From assembly GCA_964489125.1 (NCBI GenBank), contig CAZAXY010000003.1, forward strand, positions 1 to 64,000: DNA of 64,000 nt. Direction: 5' to 3'. A program made the translations under genes and the position numbers. The notes beneath the pieces were generated by a model. It searched no databases. It was given only the letters and a program-made list of their open reading frames with translations, and was not told the origin of the DNA. This stretch comes from GYS-P2D sp964489125 (GTDB lineage Bacteria > Bacteroidota > Bacteroidia > Chitinophagales > Saprospiraceae). This document shows positions 33,576 to 42,356 of the stretch, piece after piece; positions within the stretch are counted from its first letter, which is position 1; each line of letters starts with the position of its first letter.

Positions 33576-34553
33576 ATGACGAAAGACAGCATTGAGCAAT
33601 TACTATCCAAAATAGCGCCCCTCAAAAAAGAAATCTCTAAAAATGTAGTCGGCCAACGTGAGGTAATAGAACAATTGATCGTTGGACTTATTGCTGGTGG
33701 TCACGTTCTTCTTGAGGGTGTCCCAGGCCTTGCTAAAACCTTGATGATCAAAACTCTATCACAGGTCCTATCTATTGACTACAATCGGATACAGTTTACT
33801 CCTGACTTGATGCCCTCAGATATCCTAGGCACCGAGATTCTACAAGTCGATGACCAAGGCACACGGGCATTTCGCTTTGAGAAAGGGCCCGTATTTACCA
33901 ATATCCTACTCGGCGATGAGATCAACAGGACGCCACCCAAGACGCAATCTGCTCTGTTAGAGCTGATGCAAGAGTATGGCCTAAGCTATGCTGGCAAGCG
34001 ATATGACTTACCTAAACCATTCTTCCTCTTAGCCACTCAAAATCCAATAGAACAGGCTGGCACATTTCCACTGCCAGAAGCACAGGTGGATCGCTTCTTA
34101 CTGCATGTCGTTGTGGATTATCCCGCTGCTGACGAGGAATATGACATCCTAAAGCTAACAACTGGAACCTCACAACAGACGATAGATAAAATACTCACCG
34201 CTGAAGAGATCCTACAGCTACAAAAGTTGTGTCGTGAAGTACATATCGATGATGCATTAATCCGAAATGTCAGCCGACTCATAAGAGCTACTCGCCCTGC
34301 CGAAACCTCAGATCAATTTATCAAAGACTATGTTGATTGGGGTGCTGGACCAAGAGCAGGTCAAGCTGTAATCCTTACTGCTAAAGCCTATGCCCTAACG
34401 CAAGCGAGATATAGTGTGATTCCTTCAGATATCAAGAAGATGTTGGTTCCTACTTTGAGACATCGCTTGATCCTCAACTTCAAGGCGAGCTCTAAGAATA
34501 TCACCCCATCGCAGGTTGTCGATCATCTCATCGACAACTACAATATTGGATGA
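33576..34553 (+). CDS. MoxR-family AAA ATPase
   Basis: 325 residues from ATG at 33576 (MTKDSIEQLLSKI). The open frame upstream overlaps the esterase gene and reads its antisense-frame residues, so the internal ATG is preferred. Walker A is GVPGLAKT (after VLLEG), Walker B FTNILLGDEINRTPPK, sensor LATQNPIEQ, and arginine-finger region AQVDRFLLH. MoxR proteins are chaperone-like unfoldases that help vWA or DUF58 partners load cofactors or assemble membrane complexes. Next gene starts 2 bases after the stop. Confidence 0.95.
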   Translation: MTKDSIEQLLSKIAPLKKEISKNVVGQREVIEQLIVGLIAGGHVLLEGVPGLAKTLMIKTLSQVLSIDYNRIQFTPDLMPSDILGTEILQVDDQGTRAFRFEKGPVFTNILLGDEINRTPPKTQSALLELMQEYGLSYAGKRYDLPKPFFLLATQNPIEQAGTFPLPEAQVDRFLLHVVVDYPAADEEYDILKLTTGTSQQTIDKILTAEEILQLQKLCREVHIDDALIRNVSRLIRATRPAETSDQFIKDYVDWGAGPRAGQAVILTAKAYALTQARYSVIPSDIKKMLVPTLRHRLILNFKASSKNITPSQVVDHLIDNYNIG

Positions 34554-34554
34554 T

Positions 34555-35415
34555 ATGAGCGGCTCATCAAGTATCTCTACCAAAACAATTATCGAGAATG
34601 CACAGCATCTGGAGTGGTTATCGCGTAAGGTATCTAAGCATCACCTCTATGGCACACATGCATCCAAGCAGATAGGTCAGGGATTAGAGTTCGAGCAATA
34701 TCGACCATATATACAGGGTGATGACCTCAGGCAGTTGGACTGGAAGCTTTATGCCAAAACAGGAAAATACTACATCAAACAATCTCCTGTAGCCGCCCAA
34801 AATCACCAGCATGTAGTCATTGATAATAGTCCGTCAATGTTATATCGTGAAGGCACTTATTCTAAATTGGAGTTAGCCAAGATTATCTGTGGGGCAATGA
34901 ACTATATAGCCGTAAATCAAGGTGACACCTTCTCTTGGAGCAGTAGTACAGCGCAGTGGCAAAAATCCAGTGGACTCAGAAAATGGCAAGCTTCAATACA
35001 AAGTCTATTTGAGCTGGATGCTTCGCAAGCAACTGTATATCAAGATGTCACAACCAAAGGCAATCTCGTGTGGGTCTCAGACCTTTATACCTCAACTGAA
35101 GAGATGGAACAGATCATTAGTTTTAATGCTCATCAAAATCTCACCGTCACGGTGGCACATATCATGGGCCGGGCCGAAGAAGAGTTATCATTTGATTCAT
35201 CGCTAAATTTCAGGGATTTGGAGACTGGCGAGCGCATAGAGCTTAATCCTATGGTCTATCGACAGATCTATAAGGACCGACTTAAGCAACATTATCGGAC
35301 CATTACAGATCTATGTTCACCCTACAACACACAGGCCATCAGGGTCTATCTGGACGATTCAATCGATCGTTCCCTAGGGCACATCGTAGACACCAATAAC
35401 GCTCACTATCGATGA
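34555..35415 (+). CDS. DUF58 protein paired with MoxR
   Basis: 286 residues from ATG at 34555 (MSGSSSISTKTII), chosen because it immediately follows the MoxR stop. DUF58 hallmarks: HASKQIGQGLEFEQYRPYIQ, then GDDLRQLDWKLYAKTGKYYI and IDNSPSMLYREG, a MIDAS-type Asp-x-Ser-x-Ser. It likely bridges MoxR and the membrane components. Stop and next start overlap by four bases (ATGA). Confidence 0.92.
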   Translation: MSGSSSISTKTIIENAQHLEWLSRKVSKHHLYGTHASKQIGQGLEFEQYRPYIQGDDLRQLDWKLYAKTGKYYIKQSPVAAQNHQHVVIDNSPSMLYREGTYSKLELAKIICGAMNYIAVNQGDTFSWSSSTAQWQKSSGLRKWQASIQSLFELDASQATVYQDVTTKGNLVWVSDLYTSTEEMEQIISFNAHQNLTVTVAHIMGRAEEELSFDSSLNFRDLETGERIELNPMVYRQIYKDRLKQHYRTITDLCSPYNTQAIRVYLDDSIDRSLGHIVDTNNAHYR

Positions 35416-36458
35416 TTGGATTAGGAGCCATATCAGCGCTATTGGCCTTAATCGGATTGTTAGTTCCAATAGTCATACACCTGCTCAGCAATAGAGAGAG
35501 CAAGGAATTGCTGTTCGGCAGTACGAGATTCTTGCAAGAGCAGGAATCGGTCAATCCTAAGTCAGTGGTATTGACTGACTTCGGTCAATTGGTGCTGCGG
35601 TGTGGCTTAATAGCGACAGCAGTCTTGCTCGCAGCGCTACCCTATTTTAATAACAATCAGTCTAACAAACAGATTTGGATAGAACAAGTGATCTTGGACA
35701 ATCCGCAGTATGAATCCTATGTATCCCAGTATAGTAATAGTGAACCAATACCATTTGCTATTGGCTCTGCAGACTCCACGATTTCTCGCTATCCGTCATT
35801 GTGGACTGTCATAGCCGCCGCCAATGCTCAAAAGGACTCTGTAGACATCTTTACATTCAATCGAATGAGAGATTACCTAGGTTCAACACTACCTATTAGT
35901 GACAGGGTTAAGATTAATGCAGTACCCTATCTCGACGATCGCTCAGATGGTTCGTATAATGACCTAGTAGATGCTCAGATCGTCATACGGATGTACATAG
36001 ATCAATCATCCGATAACACAGATCAACTGGCTGAATTAATAAATGTCATAGCAGACGAGTTAGGATTAGAAATCGTTGTGGATCAAGAAGATTATGACTG
36101 GTTTATTACTTCTGCTGCCAAGCCTATCCCCTCTGACAAGTATGGTCTAATCTGGGATCAAAGCAATGGCCCACTGACAATCCTCAATAGCACCAGCAAC
36201 ACATTGGTACTAACAGGTGAGATCAGTCGGACAGAGATTTTGGAATCAGATATACCAGTAATTATAGGCTCAAGACTTATAGAGCCATTTATGAATTTGG
36301 ATCAATCCGACTCTCGGCAAATGACCGAGCGCTATCGCACCCTATCTGCAGAGGTGGATAACAGTTCTAATCTGCCTATCTCGGCATGGTGGTGGTTATT
36401 GATACTTCCCTTATTCCTGTGGGAGCGATACGTCGCCCATAAAAAGCTGAGTGTATGA
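35412..36458 (+). CDS. BatA-type membrane protein
   Basis: 348 residues. The start IGLGAISALLALIGLLVPIV followed by IHLLSNRESKELLFGSTRFL is the N-terminal BatA domain (one transmembrane segment plus a conserved motif), then a second membrane segment near residue 57-75, and a long extracytoplasmic part ending in a hydrophobic tail (ISAWWWLLILPLFLWERYVA, about residue 325-345). No complete vWA domain is visible, unlike BatA of other species. ATGA overlaps couple it to both neighbours. Confidence 0.85.
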   Translation: MIGLGAISALLALIGLLVPIVIHLLSNRESKELLFGSTRFLQEQESVNPKSVVLTDFGQLVLRCGLIATAVLLAALPYFNNNQSNKQIWIEQVILDNPQYESYVSQYSNSEPIPFAIGSADSTISRYPSLWTVIAAANAQKDSVDIFTFNRMRDYLGSTLPISDRVKINAVPYLDDRSDGSYNDLVDAQIVIRMYIDQSSDNTDQLAELINVIADELGLEIVVDQEDYDWFITSAAKPIPSDKYGLIWDQSNGPLTILNSTSNTLVLTGEISRTEILESDIPVIIGSRLIEPFMNLDQSDSRQMTERYRTLSAEVDNSSNLPISAWWWLLILPLFLWERYVAHKKLSV

Positions 36459-38677
36459 GAGCAGATTCTATTCAAGGGTTATTAGCAAGTTGGCGGCGCA
36501 GCAGAGCGCTGAATTATAGCCTTGCGGCAATCTCCATACTACTCGCAGCAGTGATGGTCGGATACTTCTCGGATACCTCGCTATGGGGCGTGGCGGCTAT
36601 CGCCTTGATTACTTCTATCGCTTTGTATTTTCATTGGAATAGAACCAAGCCAGAAATGTACAAATTGATAGCAATCGTTAATCAGCAACATCCTGATTTG
36701 GAGTATAGCAGTAGCCTACTAATTGATGAAGACATAAGTGCACTACAAGAAATTCAGAGAGACAAAGTATCATCCTTATTTAAGCAGAAGGCATTTGCAT
36801 TGCCCTTACCGATAAGGTTTTGCCTAATTGCAAGTATTAGTTCTGTTGCAACAATGGGAGTGCTCAACTTTTTCTCGCATTCATATCCTCAGAGTCAAGC
36901 TGCAGTTGCCGTCTCTCATGAACAACATATCAACTCTAAATTAACAGAAGGCTCTGGTCGTGATTCTGCATTCTTCACTGGCGTGGATATATACAGCGAT
37001 TATCCAGCCTATACTAACAAACCAGATCAGCGCTCAAAGAGTCTCGATCTAAGCATACCAGAGGGCACAACACTAAACTGGCGCTATGAGATCATAGGCC
37101 AGCCTATACGGACATTTATGATATTCAGTGACGGCGACACAATAGCTCTGGATGAGAAGAATCGCTACAGTAAGCCCTTTAAAAAATCCGACAACTATCG
37201 ATATGGTCTCATAGATCGACATCGCCAGCATATCTCGGACTATCATAGTATTGAGCTGATTAAAGATCAAGCTCCGACCATTGAGATTGCTGGAATCGAC
37301 GAATATCTCAGATTGGACTGGGCTCCAGATCATCGCATTTCCTTTAATATGGAAATTATAGATGACTATGGACTGGCGGATGGGCGGATCATCGCTACTG
37401 TCGCTAAAGGCCAGGGCGAATCGGTGAAATTCAGGGAGAAAGCGTTTGACCTCAAGGGTTTCAAATCAGGAAGCACGAGCTACAATGGAAGCCATGTGTT
37501 TTCAACCAAATCATTTGACATGGAACCAGGAGATGAGCTCTATTTCTATGTTGCCGCCAAGGACAATTGCCCTTATCGCAATCAGATGGTTAAAAGTGCA
37601 ACATTTTTTGTGTCAATAGCAGACACCAGTTCCTATGAATGGGTAGATAATGCGTCCTTACAAGTTGATCTGATGCCAGAGTTCTTCAGAAGTCAACGTC
37701 AGATCATCATCGATACAGAACACCTCCTGAGTATCCGAGATCAGATCAGCATTGACTCATTTAATCATATGAGCAACGAACTCGGATTTGATCAAAAACA
37801 ATTGAGGTTAAAATATGGGCAATTCATGGGCGAAGAAAGTGAAAGTGGCATCGCTATTGAAAATGAAATAGAATTAGAAGAAGAACACGATCATGACCAC
37901 GATCACGACCATGATCATGATCATGATGAGAGTGGAATACTCTCCGAAGCACGAGACCTTTTGAGTAGCTTCATGCATGATCACGATCATGAAGAAGAAG
38001 AAGGATTATTCCAAGCTACTAAAGGCACTGATAAAAAAGAAGAAGCTACCAATCCATCCTGGGTAAAGGCGCTGTCGCATAATCATGATAATGTTGAGGA
38101 AGCCACCTTTCATGAAATATCTGTTAAGTCAAAGCTCCGGGCTGCTATGGCAGAAATGTGGGATTCAGAATTGCACCTCCGACTCTATGATCCTGCCAAC
38201 TCACTACCGTATCAACATCGTAGTCTTAAGCTGCTGCAAGAAATTAAAAATCACGCCAGGATATATGTCCATCGTGTAGGTTTTGACCCGCCAGTAATTA
38301 AAGAACAAGAAAAGCGCCTCAGCGGTGATCTCGATGAAATAGAAAACTCCAGCTTCGCAGATAATAGAGAACAGGAAGATGTATATCTCCAGATTAAAAA
38401 AATTGCAGAGACGTTGTCTCTGTCAGCTCCAGGCTTCGATAATCAATTGGTTGAATTGCAACAACTCTTGGCACCACTGGCCATCGAACGGCCTGAACTG
38501 CTGCCAGTGCTAAGCCAGCTTCAAGCTAAAAGTAGCTATGATGGCATGGAGGTCCAAGATCTAAAAGCTACGCTGCTAAAAGTCATCCCAACATCACCTA
38601 AGACACAGACCATCGCAGCACCTGTTAACAGCCATAGATTTACTCAAAAGGTGGCTAAATCGACATCGACTAAATGA
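36455..38677 (+). CDS. DUF4175-like large membrane protein with His-Asp repeat
   Basis: 740 residues. Two N-terminal transmembrane segments occur (about 18-55 and 116-135), then a long soluble part with FNMEIIDDYGLADGRIIATV, DELYFYVAAKDNCPYRNQ and DLMPEFFRSQRQIIIDTEHL, which resemble the DUF4175 pattern. Residues about 478-492 are a run of alternating His and Asp (EEHDHDHDHDHDHD), and a second, shorter HDHDH lies near 508-515, with acidic flanks. Such tracts bind Zn, Ni or Cu ions. The repeat is an insertion in the domain as far as I can see. ATGA overlaps join it to the preceding and following genes. Confidence 0.8.
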   Translation: MRADSIQGLLASWRRSRALNYSLAAISILLAAVMVGYFSDTSLWGVAAIALITSIALYFHWNRTKPEMYKLIAIVNQQHPDLEYSSSLLIDEDISALQEIQRDKVSSLFKQKAFALPLPIRFCLIASISSVATMGVLNFFSHSYPQSQAAVAVSHEQHINSKLTEGSGRDSAFFTGVDIYSDYPAYTNKPDQRSKSLDLSIPEGTTLNWRYEIIGQPIRTFMIFSDGDTIALDEKNRYSKPFKKSDNYRYGLIDRHRQHISDYHSIELIKDQAPTIEIAGIDEYLRLDWAPDHRISFNMEIIDDYGLADGRIIATVAKGQGESVKFREKAFDLKGFKSGSTSYNGSHVFSTKSFDMEPGDELYFYVAAKDNCPYRNQMVKSATFFVSIADTSSYEWVDNASLQVDLMPEFFRSQRQIIIDTEHLLSIRDQISIDSFNHMSNELGFDQKQLRLKYGQFMGEESESGIAIENEIELEEEHDHDHDHDHDHDHDESGILSEARDLLSSFMHDHDHEEEEGLFQATKGTDKKEEATNPSWVKALSHNHDNVEEATFHEISVKSKLRAAMAEMWDSELHLRLYDPANSLPYQHRSLKLLQEIKNHARIYVHRVGFDPPVIKEQEKRLSGDLDEIENSSFADNREQEDVYLQIKKIAETLSLSAPGFDNQLVELQQLLAPLAIERPELLPVLSQLQAKSSYDGMEVQDLKATLLKVIPTSPKTQTIAAPVNSHRFTQKVAKSTSTK

Positions 38678-40308
38678 GTCACATTTCTTCTCATACAGAG
38701 CTTGTTGTTTTCATTTTTCTAGGGATTGGATGTCTACTGACCTTTGCTTTTTTACAATATAAATCTCGGCAATCTATCAGCAGGACGTTGCGGAGATTGT
38801 TCTTTCTGTTAGTCACGTTAGTAGGTCTTGGGCTATTAGTTCTTAGGCCAGAACGAACTCTGACAATGGATAAACGAAGTGGTCAAGTTGGGATAGATAT
38901 CACTACGGATGACTCGTATGCTTCTATACATGAACTATTGGCAGATCGACCGGAATTATATGACACGCTCCATGTAGATCCTGTGCATACCACAATGGCT
39001 GACCTTGAAATAAGCGCTGAGCTGTTCAGTGTTATTCCATTAGTTGATAGCAACTCATGGGGAATAATAGATCTATCCATGCCCAATAGAATTGTCGAAA
39101 ATGAATCATGGCAATTATCTGGTGCGGTCACTCCTAAGACGGATCGAATCAGTATCAAGAATCAATTAAGTGATAAGGAAGAGCGTACAATAGTAGAAGA
39201 TGGTCGATTTACGATTTCGACAAGCACTTCCTTTGCTGGGCATCAGCTCTATGACCTGACTGCTTATAGCGATCTCGGCGATAGTATATCATATTCCATT
39301 GCTATTGAGGTGGTGACAGATGAACCTTGGCAACTCATGGCATTGACGAGCTACCCCAGTGCTGAGATTAACACCCTCAAAAACTATTGGGTGAATGATG
39401 GCAATGGCTTCTTTTGGCGTACATCCGTCTCTACTGGGCGCTATCGAGTCAACTCTATCAACACTACCCTTGACAACCTCGATGATATCAAGAGTAAAAC
39501 ACTGAGATCATTTGACTTTCTATTAACAGATATCCCCACTTGGAATCAGCTCAGCCCTCAAGAACGTAAGACTATAAATGGTCAAATTTATTCTCAAGGA
39601 CTAGGACTGATCATCATTCCTACGGAGGTTGAGCAAACTGCCGTAGACATCAATCACCCACAGATCATCGACTATAGTGATAATCAAGAGTTAAGCAGTG
39701 CCTCTCAATACAACTTTGGTTCAGGATGGAACAGCATCAGGTCTGGAACTGAGTCATATGGGCGCTATCAAGATTACGGTTTGGGTCGGCGACTGATCCT
39801 CAGTCATGACAAGACCTATCAACTTGTCCTTGCTGATGAGGACGTTGAGTATGACCATATCTGGAGTAGCATACTTAGCGCAGCCTACAATAGCTATCAG
39901 TCTATCTCCAAAATACTCGCCAAGCAATGGGTATGGTCAGGTGAACGAACTGATCTCTATCTCATCACCGATCAACCGATAAACGGAGAAGTTCTATTGA
40001 ATGACTCTATCAATATTACACCTGTCGACAATCCACTAATCAATCAGACTTATCTCTTGACTCTGTGGCCAGAGCCAGGGTATAATACGATATCATATAA
40101 CGATGAGCAATTGCGATTTTACTCTCACGATTCTGATGATTGGCCTTTAGTCAGATCACAACATCTGACTAGGGCGATGGAACTAACCGAAGCTCCTATA
40201 GTGACACGTAAATATGAATCCAAGGAACCTTACTCCCCATTGATTGGCTTGATCCTGCTGATATCTGGTCTTGGCATGCTATGGTTAGATGAGCGACTCT
40301 ATCAATAG
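38674..40308 (+). CDS. Membrane protein of the MoxR-DUF58-BatA cluster, GATase-like core
   Basis: 544 residues. Two transmembrane segments at the N-terminus (about 9-28 and 38-60) and one at the C-terminus (about 520-537). The middle has no clear catalytic motif, though IPTWNQLSPQERKTINGQIY followed by SQGLGLIIIP resembles the glutamine-amidotransferase-like part seen in last genes of these clusters. Final gene of the run; it overlaps the previous stop by four bases, and 86 bases separate it from the following oxygenase gene. Confidence 0.7.
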   Translation: MSHISSHTELVVFIFLGIGCLLTFAFLQYKSRQSISRTLRRLFFLLVTLVGLGLLVLRPERTLTMDKRSGQVGIDITTDDSYASIHELLADRPELYDTLHVDPVHTTMADLEISAELFSVIPLVDSNSWGIIDLSMPNRIVENESWQLSGAVTPKTDRISIKNQLSDKEERTIVEDGRFTISTSTSFAGHQLYDLTAYSDLGDSISYSIAIEVVTDEPWQLMALTSYPSAEINTLKNYWVNDGNGFFWRTSVSTGRYRVNSINTTLDNLDDIKSKTLRSFDFLLTDIPTWNQLSPQERKTINGQIYSQGLGLIIIPTEVEQTAVDINHPQIIDYSDNQELSSASQYNFGSGWNSIRSGTESYGRYQDYGLGRRLILSHDKTYQLVLADEDVEYDHIWSSILSAAYNSYQSISKILAKQWVWSGERTDLYLITDQPINGEVLLNDSINITPVDNPLINQTYLLTLWPEPGYNTISYNDEQLRFYSHDSDDWPLVRSQHLTRAMELTEAPIVTRKYESKEPYSPLIGLILLISGLGMLWLDERLYQ

Positions 40309-40394
40309 ATGAGTCTCGATAGATAATGTGTTGTCAATTAATTCCATATGTAATGAGCTCTTGAGCAGCTATATTTAATGAGAATAGTATCCGT

Positions 40395-41324
40395 ATGCAA
40401 GCACTACAGAATTCACTCACGTCGCTATTAGGTGTCGACTACCCTATTGTTCAGGCGCCGATGGGCTGGATCGCCAGATCGCAGCTGGCCTCAGCCGTTT
40501 CCAATGCAGGTGGTATGGGTATCATTGAGACTTCTTCGGGAGATCTTGATGCAATCAAGGAAGAGATTAAAAAAATGAAGACGCTCACGGACAAGCCATT
40601 TGGTGTGAATATCGCATTGGCCTTTGTACGAGATCCTAACATTGCGCAATTTGTCATAGATCAAGGAGTAAAGTTTGTCTCGACCTCTGCGGGCAATCCC
40701 GCTAAGATTGTAGGCCCTCTCAAGGATGCTGGTTTAACGGTCTTTCATGTGGTGCCCAGCTATGATGCCGCTATGAAGGCTATGGACTGTGGCGTTGACG
40801 GTCTCATAGTTGAGGGTATAGAAGGAGGTGGTTTCAAAAACCCCCGAGGGGTCTCCAGCATGGTACTCATACCTATGATTGCGTCGCAAGTCGATGTGCC
40901 TGTTATCGCAGCAGGCGGAATCATAGACGGTCGCAGCATGGCGGCGGCAATAGTATTGGGCGCTCAAGGTGTACAGATGGGCACTCGCATGGTATCAAGC
41001 GCTGAGTCACCAGTTCACGACAATTGGAAAAATGCAATAATCGATGCGGATGATCAATCGACAGTGCTCCTAAATCAATTGAGTAGCCCAGCCCTGAGGG
41101 CCCTTCGCACAGAGAAAACTACTGCTCTGGAACAAGAGTTAACAATTAACCCTATGCATGAATTTGGGAGGGTTACGGATCTATACTTCGGAGGAGACAT
41201 GAATGCCAGCATCGCTTTGACAGGTCAAGTTGCAGGACGAATCGAATCTGTAATGCCTGTATCGGACATCATCAATGACACAATGCAAGAGTATTGGGAG
41301 GTGGTGAAAAACATGAATCAATAA
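40395..41324 (+). CDS. Nitronate monooxygenase/FabK-like flavoprotein
   Basis: 309 residues, a TIM-barrel FMN enzyme. The start (YPIVQAPMGWIARSQLASAV, then SNAGGMGIIETSSG), PFGVNIALAF and VPVIAAGGIIDGRSMAAAIV are typical of the 2-nitropropane dioxygenase superfamily. The usual GGH motif reads EGGGFKNP, with Phe in place of His. This substitution removes the standard catalytic base of nitronate monooxygenase and occurs in an uncharacterised subgroup, so the substrate is uncertain. It stands alone. Confidence 0.85.
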   Translation: MQALQNSLTSLLGVDYPIVQAPMGWIARSQLASAVSNAGGMGIIETSSGDLDAIKEEIKKMKTLTDKPFGVNIALAFVRDPNIAQFVIDQGVKFVSTSAGNPAKIVGPLKDAGLTVFHVVPSYDAAMKAMDCGVDGLIVEGIEGGGFKNPRGVSSMVLIPMIASQVDVPVIAAGGIIDGRSMAAAIVLGAQGVQMGTRMVSSAESPVHDNWKNAIIDADDQSTVLLNQLSSPALRALRTEKTTALEQELTINPMHEFGRVTDLYFGGDMNASIALTGQVAGRIESVMPVSDIINDTMQEYWEVVKNMNQ

Positions 41325-41369
41325 CAACTGCGATCCAGAGCGAGCATACAACTACTACAGAAAAAAAGG

Positions 41370-41389
41370 CTACTATTGAATAATAGTAG
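41370..41389 (+). terminator. Hairpin after the flavoprotein gene
   Basis: CTACTATT (41370-41377) pairs with AATAGTAG (41382-41389) over a GAAT loop, 45 bases after the stop, preceded by seven A and followed by CTTATAAAAA. There is no strong T-run, so it is a weak terminator or a bidirectional hairpin. No gene is present from 41325 to 41678. Confidence 0.4.
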
Positions 41390-41627
41390 ACTTATAAAAA
41401 TTCTATTCTCAAATATTGTATGATGCTTAACTATACTTGAGTTGTATTAATATCATATGAGTTTAATAAGTGATGCAATTAACTTTGAAGAGAGATAATC
41501 ACTTATTCCCCTAATAACTCTCCATCAGTTGGGATGCATAGATCTTCTTTTATTGACACAATTATCTATTTATAGCTGCCCCAATAGAGATATAATCAGG
41601 AAGAATTGCGATTTCAGTAAGTGGCAT

Positions 41628-41655
41628 AAAAAAGGGCTGCACGAGCAGCCCTTAA
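41628..41655 (-). terminator. Terminator of the carbonic anhydrase transcript
   Basis: AAGGGCTGC (41632-41640) and GCAGCCCTT (41645-41653) are a perfect 9-base stem over a 4-base loop. On the minus strand a run of T follows, so it ends the leftward SulP-carbonic anhydrase transcript. Confidence 0.95.
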
Positions 41656-41678
41656 TTATAAGTTAGAGTAAGTGAAGT

Positions 41679-42317
41679 CTATAAGAAACTCACTTTCCCT
41701 GATTTCACATCATACATTGCTCCAACAATATCTATCTCGCCTGCATCATACATCGCCTTCAACACTGGGCTATCAGATTTCGTTCTTTCGATGGTCATCT
41801 TCACATTAGCCTCAGAAACTCGATTGACGAATTCGAGATTCTTAGAAGAGCGCTCCTCGCCATCAGCAGTAGTTGTATTTACCACTGCAGGCATAATCTT
41901 ATCAAGCATCTGTGTCAAGTTGCCCAGCTGGGCATGATCACAAGCACCCTTTACCGCACCACATGAGGTATGCCCCATGATTACGATCACTTTAGATCCT
42001 GCCAACTTGCAGGCGAACTCTAAGCTACCTAAGATGTCTGGATTGACGAAGTTGCCGGCAATACGAGCATTGAATATATCGCCTATACCTTGATCAAATA
42101 TGATCTCTGTAGGTATGCGCGAATCTATACAGCTTACCACACTGGCAAAAGGGTACTGTCCTGTACTTGTATCGCCTACTTGTGAATGAAAATCACGATT
42201 AGCAGGAGCTTTATCCATAAATCTCTTATTTCCAGCTTTTAGCAGATCAACCGCTGTGGCTGGAGATATCGCCTCCTGAGAAGCTTTTGATTGAGTCATT
42301 CCGACTGTAAGTTCCAT
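41679..42317 (-). CDS. Beta-class carbonic anhydrase
   Basis: 212 residues. Zinc ligands and catalytic dyad are visible: CIDSR (Cys 63, Asp 65, Arg 67), GHTSCGAV (His 116, Cys 119). It interconverts CO2 and bicarbonate in the cytoplasm. No signal peptide. It follows the SulP gene by 39 bases on the same strand, so a bicarbonate uptake/hydration pair is likely. The terminator at 41628 closes the unit. Confidence 0.96.
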   Translation of the reverse strand: MELTVGMTQSKASQEAISPATAVDLLKAGNKRFMDKAPANRDFHSQVGDTSTGQYPFASVVSCIDSRIPTEIIFDQGIGDIFNARIAGNFVNPDILGSLEFACKLAGSKVIVIMGHTSCGAVKGACDHAQLGNLTQMLDKIMPAVVNTTTADGEERSSKNLEFVNRVSEANVKMTIERTKSDSPVLKAMYDAGEIDIVGAMYDVKSGKVSFL

Positions 42318-42356
42318 TTTACTATCTATTTTATATGTTCTTATTTAATTTGAAAG

